DNA of 64,000 nucleotides. Origin: Desulfatibacillum alkenivorans DSM 16219. Its GTDB lineage: Bacteria; Desulfobacterota; Desulfobacteria; Desulfobacterales; Desulfatibacillaceae. A model generated the notes under the pieces. That model saw only the letters and a program-made list of their open reading frames with translations, did not search any database and had not been told where the DNA came from. Made by a program: the position numbers and the translations under genes. The stretch is taken from positions 86,325 to 150,324 of the forward strand of contig NZ_FQZU01000010.1 in assembly GCF_900142135.1 (NCBI RefSeq), in the 5' to 3' direction. This document shows positions 59,973 to 64,000 of this stretch, one piece after another; the first letter of the stretch is position 1; each line of letters begins with the position of its first letter.

Positions 59973-60734
59973 ATGGGCTTTGAAACCATCCAATACGAGC
60001 AAAAAGGACCCGTGGGCGTTCTGACCTTGAACCGTCCCAATTGCCTGAATGCAATCAATTATCCCATGCGGGACGAATTGGAGGAGTGCCTTGATCAAAG
60101 GATGCACGACGCGGAAACCCGGGTGTTGGTCGTCACCGGGGCGGGCCGGGGGTTTTCCGCCGGCCTGGACATCAAGGACTCCAACATCACCAATCCTGAA
60201 TGGGGATTCACCCCGGCTTCCGCCTACTTGCGGCAAAAGAGCTTTTCCGACCTTATTCTGCAAATGCGACGCATCCCCCAGCCGTTGATCGCAGCGGTGA
60301 ACGGCGCCGCGGCGGGCGCGGGATTTTCCATCACCCTGGCCTGCGACATCCGTTTGGCGTCCCCTCAGGCCAAGTTTTCGGCCGCCTACATCAACATAGG
60401 CGTGGGCGGGGCCGACATGGGATGCTCCTGGCTCTTCCCCCGCGCCGTGGGGAGCGGCAACGCCTCCAGGTACATGATGACCGGCGACCTGTTCGACGCC
60501 AACGAAGCCCTGCGCATGGGCCTGGTGCAGCAGATCGTGGACCCGGACAAGCTCATGGACGAAGCCATGGCCCTGGCCGGGAAAATGGCGGGCAAGTCGC
60601 CCCTGGGCCTTAAGCTCACCAAGGAGGCCATGGACCAGAACACCGGCAATGTCAGCCTGGAGCAGGCCATCAAGCTGGAAGATCGCAATCAGGCCATGTG
60701 CATCGCCCAGTTGGCCACGGGGAAGTTGGAGTGA
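59973..60734 (+). CDS. Enoyl-CoA hydratase/isomerase family protein
   Basis: The start chosen is ATG at 59973, where GGAG is 8 nt upstream; ATG at 59967 is too close and 59934 is far. 253 residues. The crotonase fold has GVLTLNRPNCLNA, the oxyanion-hole segment AGRGFSAGLDIKD, and AVNGAAAGAGFSI near residue 110. In place of one usual catalytic Glu the region reads INIGVGGADMGCSW, so the exact reaction (hydratase, isomerase or other CoA chemistry) is open. It is a single-gene unit in a fatty-acid or aromatic-degrading context. Confidence 0.85.
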   Translation: MGFETIQYEQKGPVGVLTLNRPNCLNAINYPMRDELEECLDQRMHDAETRVLVVTGAGRGFSAGLDIKDSNITNPEWGFTPASAYLRQKSFSDLILQMRRIPQPLIAAVNGAAAGAGFSITLACDIRLASPQAKFSAAYINIGVGGADMGCSWLFPRAVGSGNASRYMMTGDLFDANEALRMGLVQQIVDPDKLMDEAMALAGKMAGKSPLGLKLTKEAMDQNTGNVSLEQAIKLEDRNQAMCIAQLATGKLE

Positions 60735-60737
60735 ATC

Positions 60738-61388
60738 TTAAACAATTATCCTGCGTTTGAACATGGCCACGATTTCTTCGGGGTCGTCCATGATGCGGAT
60801 AATATCCAGGTCGCCTGGTGAGATAAGCGACCGGGATAAAAGTTGATCCTTGATCCAGTCCATGAGGCCGGTCCAGTAGTCGGAGCCCACCAGCACCACG
60901 GGGAAGGGTTTGATCCGATGGGTCTGGATGAGGGTGACGGCCTCGAAGAGTTCGTCCAGGGTGCCGAAGCCGCCGGGCATGCCCACGTATGCCAGGGCGT
61001 ATTTGACGAACATGACCTTGCGGACGAAGAAATAGTTGAAATTCATCTGGATGTTTGCGTAGGGATTGGGTTTTTGCTCAAAGGGCAGTTCGATGTTCAG
61101 GCCTACGGATGTTCCGTTTTCGTCGGCCGCGCCCAGGTTGGCGGCTTCCATAATGCCGCCGCCTCCGCCGGTGATCACGGCGAAATTATTTTTTACGCAC
61201 AGGGCCGCCAGTTTGCGGGCGACCTTATAATACTTGTCCGTAGGCTTGCTCCTGGCCGATCCGAAGATGCTGACGGCGGGCCCCACCTCGGACATTTGGT
61301 CTATTCCCTGCACGAATTCGCTCACTATGCGCAGCATGCGCCAGCTCTCGCTTTGGTCCAACTCGTCGATCACAAATTGTTTTTCCAT
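60738..61388 (-). CDS. LOG-family Rossmann-fold nucleotide hydrolase-like protein
   Basis: 216 residues with AAGGAATAG before the ATG. The Rossmann fold starts SIFGSARS near residue 40. ITGGGGGIMEAAN and the family's PGGFGTLDE motif (near residue 138) match the YvdD/LOG group (TIGR00730), which hydrolyses nucleoside monophosphates at the ribose-base bond. It is convergent with the enoyl-CoA hydratase gene, with only 3 nt between the stops. Confidence 0.87.
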   Translation of the reverse strand: MEKQFVIDELDQSESWRMLRIVSEFVQGIDQMSEVGPAVSIFGSARSKPTDKYYKVARKLAALCVKNNFAVITGGGGGIMEAANLGAADENGTSVGLNIELPFEQKPNPYANIQMNFNYFFVRKVMFVKYALAYVGMPGGFGTLDELFEAVTLIQTHRIKPFPVVLVGSDYWTGLMDWIKDQLLSRSLISPGDLDIIRIMDDPEEIVAMFKRRIIV

Positions 61389-61567
61389 GTTCTATTCCTT
61401 AAATTTTTATTGATTAACCCAGGTCATCATGGTACGTCCCGGCCCCGGGGCTATGTTTAGCACACTCGTCCCCGAGGTGCAAAACCTGAAAGGCCTCAAA
61501 AAAACGCTTGACACCGAGACCCGCATTCTTTATTTTATGCGGATTCTTTTATTTAAGGGGAATGACA

Positions 61568-62005
61568 GTGAAAAAATATACGTATTCAGCAAAAGCATCG
61601 GACAACAAAGGCAAATGGTACATCGTGGACGCGGAGGACCAGGTCCTGGGAAGACTGGCTTCTCAGATTGCGGCCCGCATCCGGGGGAAGCACAACCCCA
61701 TGTACACTCCCCACACGGACACCGGGGATTGCATTGTTGTGGTTAACGCCGACAAAATTCGGCTCACAGGCAGGAAGCTCTCTCAGAAGATGTACTACCG
61801 TCACAGCGGATACATCGGAGGCCTCAAGGAAATCTCCGCCGCCAAGCTCTTGGAAAAACGGCCCGAGGACCTTATTCGCTTTGCCGTTAAAGGCATGCTT
61901 CCCAAGAACAGGCTGGGCAGGCAGTTGAACAAAAAGCTCAGGGTCTATGCCGGCCCCGACCATCCTCATGAAGCTCAACAGCCTGAGCCTTTAACGTTCG
62001 CGTAA
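61568..62005 (+). CDS. rplM: 50S ribosomal protein L13
   Basis: The start chosen is GTG at 61568, with AAGGGG 7 nt upstream, giving [10 protein letters not shown]; the ATG at 61562 is only one nt from AAGGGG. 145 residues. The L13 signature [37 protein letters not shown] and the [15 protein letters not shown] and [14 protein letters not shown] segments are complete. It forms a two-gene operon with rpsI, 14 nt downstream, as in most bacteria. Confidence 0.96.
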   Translation: MKKYTYSAKASDNKGKWYIVDAEDQVLGRLASQIAARIRGKHNPMYTPHTDTGDCIVVVNADKIRLTGRKLSQKMYYRHSGYIGGLKEISAAKLLEKRPEDLIRFAVKGMLPKNRLGRQLNKKLRVYAGPDHPHEAQQPEPLTFA

Positions 62006-62019
62006 TCAGGAGTTAAGGA

Positions 62020-62415
62020 ATGAACGAAGAAAATATCTTCTACGCCACGGGTAAGAGAAAATCCGCAATCGCCAGGGCATGGATCCGCCCCGGAAGCGGT
62101 AATATCACCGTTAACAACAAGCCCATTGACAAATACTTCACGGTGGAGTCCGCTATCAAGCGTACGCTTCAGGCCCTGACCCTGACCAATCTGCAGGATT
62201 CCGTGGACGTGAATGTGACCGTCAAAGGCGGCGGCTTTACCGGACAGGCCGGGGCCATCCGTCACGGCATTACCAAGGCTTTGCTTGAATACCAGCCCGA
62301 TCTTCGCGGCGTTTTGAAAAAAGCCGGCTACATCACCCGCGACCCCAGGGTCAAAGAGCGGAAAAAGTACGGCCAAAAGGGCGCTCGCGCAAGGTTCCAG
62401 TTCTCCAAGCGTTAA
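62020..62415 (+). CDS. rpsI: 30S ribosomal protein S9
   Basis: 131 residues with AGGAG before the ATG. It has the S9 start ([15 protein letters not shown]), the [19 protein letters not shown] segment and the conserved basic C-terminus ([14 protein letters not shown]) that reaches the P-site tRNA. Directly follows rplM. Confidence 0.97.
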   Translation: MNEENIFYATGKRKSAIARAWIRPGSGNITVNNKPIDKYFTVESAIKRTLQALTLTNLQDSVDVNVTVKGGGFTGQAGAIRHGITKALLEYQPDLRGVLKKAGYITRDPRVKERKKYGQKGARARFQFSKR

Positions 62416-62468
62416 AATTCGCTGGCGGCATTATTTCTTATTGTCGGAACCCGCAAATAAGTATGTAT

Positions 62469-62500
62469 ACGGGGAAAAGGCCAAGCCTTTTCCCCGTTTT
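62469..62500 (+). terminator. Terminator of rplM-rpsI
   Basis: ACGGGGAAAAGGC and GCCTTTTCCCCGT form a perfect 13-bp stem with a 3-nt loop, followed by TTTT. It lies about 55 nt past the rpsI stop and before argC. Confidence 0.9.
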
Positions 62501-62533
62501 CCGTCCCCCGGGATTTATTCGAGGCAAACTGGC

Positions 62534-63586
62534 ATGACCCAAGGCAAGACAATTGCAGCGGCTGTGGTTGGCGCCACCGGTTACGCGGGCGCCGAATTGG
62601 TAAGAATCCTTTGGGACCATCCCCAGGTGGAATTAAAGGCCGTGACCTCCCGCCAATACGCCGGGCAGGCCATTGCGGATGTTTTTCCCGCCTTTCAGGG
62701 AGTCGTCCCCCTGGTTTGCGAAGAGTTCAACGCCCAATCCTTAGGCGAGCGGGTTGACGTAGTCTTTCTGGCTCTGCCCCATAAACTGCCCATGGCGATT
62801 GCGCCTCAGTTGGAGGGGACCAATACCCGGATTGTGGACCTTTCCGCCGACTTTCGGTTTAACAACCAGGCCGCCTACGAATCCGTGTACCAGCCCCACA
62901 CCTCCCCCGAACTCATGAAAAAATCCGTGTACGGACTTTGCGAACTGTACCGGGAGGAGATCGCCCAGGCATCCATTATCGGCAATCCCGGGTGCTATCC
63001 CACGTGCTCCCTGCCGCCGCTGGCCCCGTTCATCCAGCAGGGCTTGATTTCCACCAAGGGGATTGTCATCGACGCCAAGTCAGGCGCGTCCGGCGCCGGC
63101 CGGGGGCTATCCCTCACCACCCAATATTGCGAGATGACCGAGGGCTTTTCCGCTTATAAGGCGGCCGCCCATAGGCATTGCCCGGAGATGGAGGAAATCC
63201 TTTCCAGGGAAGCCGGCCGGGATGTGAAAATCACCTTTGTGCCTCATCTGGTTCCCATGAGCCGGGGCATGCTGGCCACAAGCTATTCCATGTTGGAAAA
63301 GGATTTGGATACGCCTGCCGCGCTTGAAATCCTCAGGGATTTTTACAAGGACGCCGAGTTTGTGAAAGTCTGTGCGGACAATGCGCTTCCCAGGACTTCC
63401 CATGTACGGGGGACCAATTACCTCCATATGGCGGCCAGGGTGGACGAACACGCCAACCGGCTTATTCTGGTGTCCGTCATCGACAACCTGGTGAAAGGCG
63501 CTGCAGGACAGGCCGTGCAGAACATGAACATCATGTTCGGGCTGGCGGAAGGCGCAGGCCTCAAGGCGGTTCCTTATCCTGTTTAG
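62534..63586 (+). CDS. argC: N-acetyl-gamma-glutamyl-phosphate reductase
   Basis: The start chosen is ATG at 62534 with GAGG upstream; the open frame extends back into the terminator region but ATG 62534 gives the normal N-terminus. 350 residues. The NADP fold AAAVVGATGYAGAEL opens the protein and the catalytic Cys is in IGNPGCYPTCS near residue 153. The SGASGAGR segment and VPHLVPMSRGM are present. It reduces N-acetylglutamyl phosphate in arginine synthesis. No other arg gene is in the window. Confidence 0.95.
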   Translation: MTQGKTIAAAVVGATGYAGAELVRILWDHPQVELKAVTSRQYAGQAIADVFPAFQGVVPLVCEEFNAQSLGERVDVVFLALPHKLPMAIAPQLEGTNTRIVDLSADFRFNNQAAYESVYQPHTSPELMKKSVYGLCELYREEIAQASIIGNPGCYPTCSLPPLAPFIQQGLISTKGIVIDAKSGASGAGRGLSLTTQYCEMTEGFSAYKAAAHRHCPEMEEILSREAGRDVKITFVPHLVPMSRGMLATSYSMLEKDLDTPAALEILRDFYKDAEFVKVCADNALPRTSHVRGTNYLHMAARVDEHANRLILVSVIDNLVKGAAGQAVQNMNIMFGLAEGAGLKAVPYPV

Positions 63587-63650
63587 GCTTTCAATCAGGC
63601 GGCAGGCGGCCAAGCCCCCAGGGCATACGCATGTAAAAAAAGACGGGCTT

Positions 63651-64000
63651 CAGGGCGCAGTATATGGTAGCACATCTATAATAACTTGAAATACTTATAA
63701 ATATTTTTCAACTAGACTTTTTTAAAGCACTGGTGTAAGGTCTGTGGGCGACTTAAACAAAGGAGGCGCTCATGGAAGAACGCACCATAGACCAGTATTT
63801 CGAGACCGTGCAAGATCCCCGGCATCATAACGCGCTGCATAAACTAATAGACATCATCGTCATGGCCATATGCGCCGTGGTATCCGGGGCTGACACATAC
63901 GAGCAAATTGAGAATTTCGGCAAAAAACGAAAGCGATGGCTGTCAAAATATTTGGAGTTGCCTCGCGGCATCCCGTCCCATGACACCATTGGACGGGTGT
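63651..64000 (+). mobile_element. ISAs1-family insertion sequence, left part (continues past the window)
   Basis: A CAGGGCGCAG-starting end at 63651 resembles the inverted-repeat ends I recall for this family. It is followed by an AT-rich leader and the transposase start. Only the first 350 bp are visible, so the right end and target duplication cannot be checked. Confidence 0.6.
63772..64000 (+). CDS. ISAs1-family transposase, N-terminus (partial)
   Basis: ATG at 63772 with AGGAGG at 63761. The 76 codons visible encode MEERTIDQYFETVQDPR, then a hydrophobic stretch DIIVMAICAVVSGADTYE, QIENFGKKRKRWL and LPRGIPSHDTIGRV. The last motif and the order of segments are typical of ISAs1 (DDE) transposases. 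The catalytic domain lies beyond the window end. Confidence 0.85.
   Translation, partial: MEERTIDQYFETVQDPRHHNALHKLIDIIVMAICAVVSGADTYEQIENFGKKRKRWLSKYLELPRGIPSHDTIGRV

Noticed and set aside
1..64000. tRNA, rRNA and CRISPR loci
   Set aside because: I looked for conserved arm motifs and regular short repeats on both strands and saw none that hold up; a dedicated search could still find one.

Overview
The window reads as chromosomal DNA of an anaerobic, GC-rich deltaproteobacterium, most likely a sulfate reducer of the Desulfobacterales (Desulfatibacillum-like). This is an inference from gene content: a methylene-THF reductase operon fused to NADH-dehydrogenase-type iron-sulfur flavoproteins, an RnfB-like iron-sulfur flavoprotein, a glycyl-radical enzyme with its activase, many radical-SAM and acyl-CoA enzymes, TRAP transport and multiheme cytochromes c. 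No rRNA, tRNA or CRISPR array was recognised.

Layout. 0-3.8 kb: start of a NuoG-like iron-sulfur protein (runs off the left edge), an RnfB/GltD-type fusion and an RseC-family protein. 3.9-4.1 kb: nested palindromic repeat. 4.2-8.5 kb, minus strand: KamA-family radical SAM protein, TIGR01777 epimerase, ADP-forming acyl-CoA synthetase. 8.9-10.7 kb: exported lamin-tail protein with seven thrombospondin type-1 repeats. 10.7-12.76 kb: accessory segment with an HTH/HEPN-like gene and a NYN-domain gene, bounded by a duplicated 3' end of the neighbouring MetE/UroD-like gene. 12.76-15.1 kb: that MetE/UroD-like gene, then a DmeF-type metal exporter and its CsoR/RcnR regulator. 15.3-17.9 kb: short DnaE2-like polymerase. 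17.9-19.6 kb: higBA toxin-antitoxin module, also bounded by short direct repeats of the neighbouring gene's 3' end. 19.7-20.5 kb: hisF.

21.1-30.4 kb is a catabolic island: glycyl-radical activase and enzyme, GntR regulator, zinc alcohol dehydrogenase, APH-fold kinase, two class II aldolases and a GlpD-like dehydrogenase. Related palindromic repeats flank it on both sides. 31-36 kb: B12-binding radical SAM protein, asd and a PanP-like decarboxylase. 36-43.5 kb: TAXI-type TRAP transporter, histidine kinase and response regulator, SpoIIE-type phosphatase. 43.6-45.6 kb: NapC/NrfH-type tetraheme and HAO-family octaheme cytochromes. 46.3-55.8 kb, minus strand: HTH-receiver regulator, diverged MetF paralogue, NuoG-like, NuoE-like and NuoF-GltD fusion proteins, MetV and MetF, which together look like a multi-subunit methylene-THF reductase. 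56-64 kb: PAS-GGDEF protein, Fic remnant, geranylgeranyl-reductase-family flavoprotein, DUF1566 protein, enoyl-CoA hydratase, LOG-family protein, rplM-rpsI, argC and the start of an ISAs1-family insertion sequence.

The least explained parts are the NYN locus (promoter, two-hairpin RNA ending in a terminator, then an RNase-like gene with an in-frame UAG), the shared geometry of the two small defence/toxin-like inserts at gene 3' ends, the glycyl-radical island of unknown substrate, and the MetF/MetV/Nuo-type operon. All calls come from reading the sequence; no database search was run.
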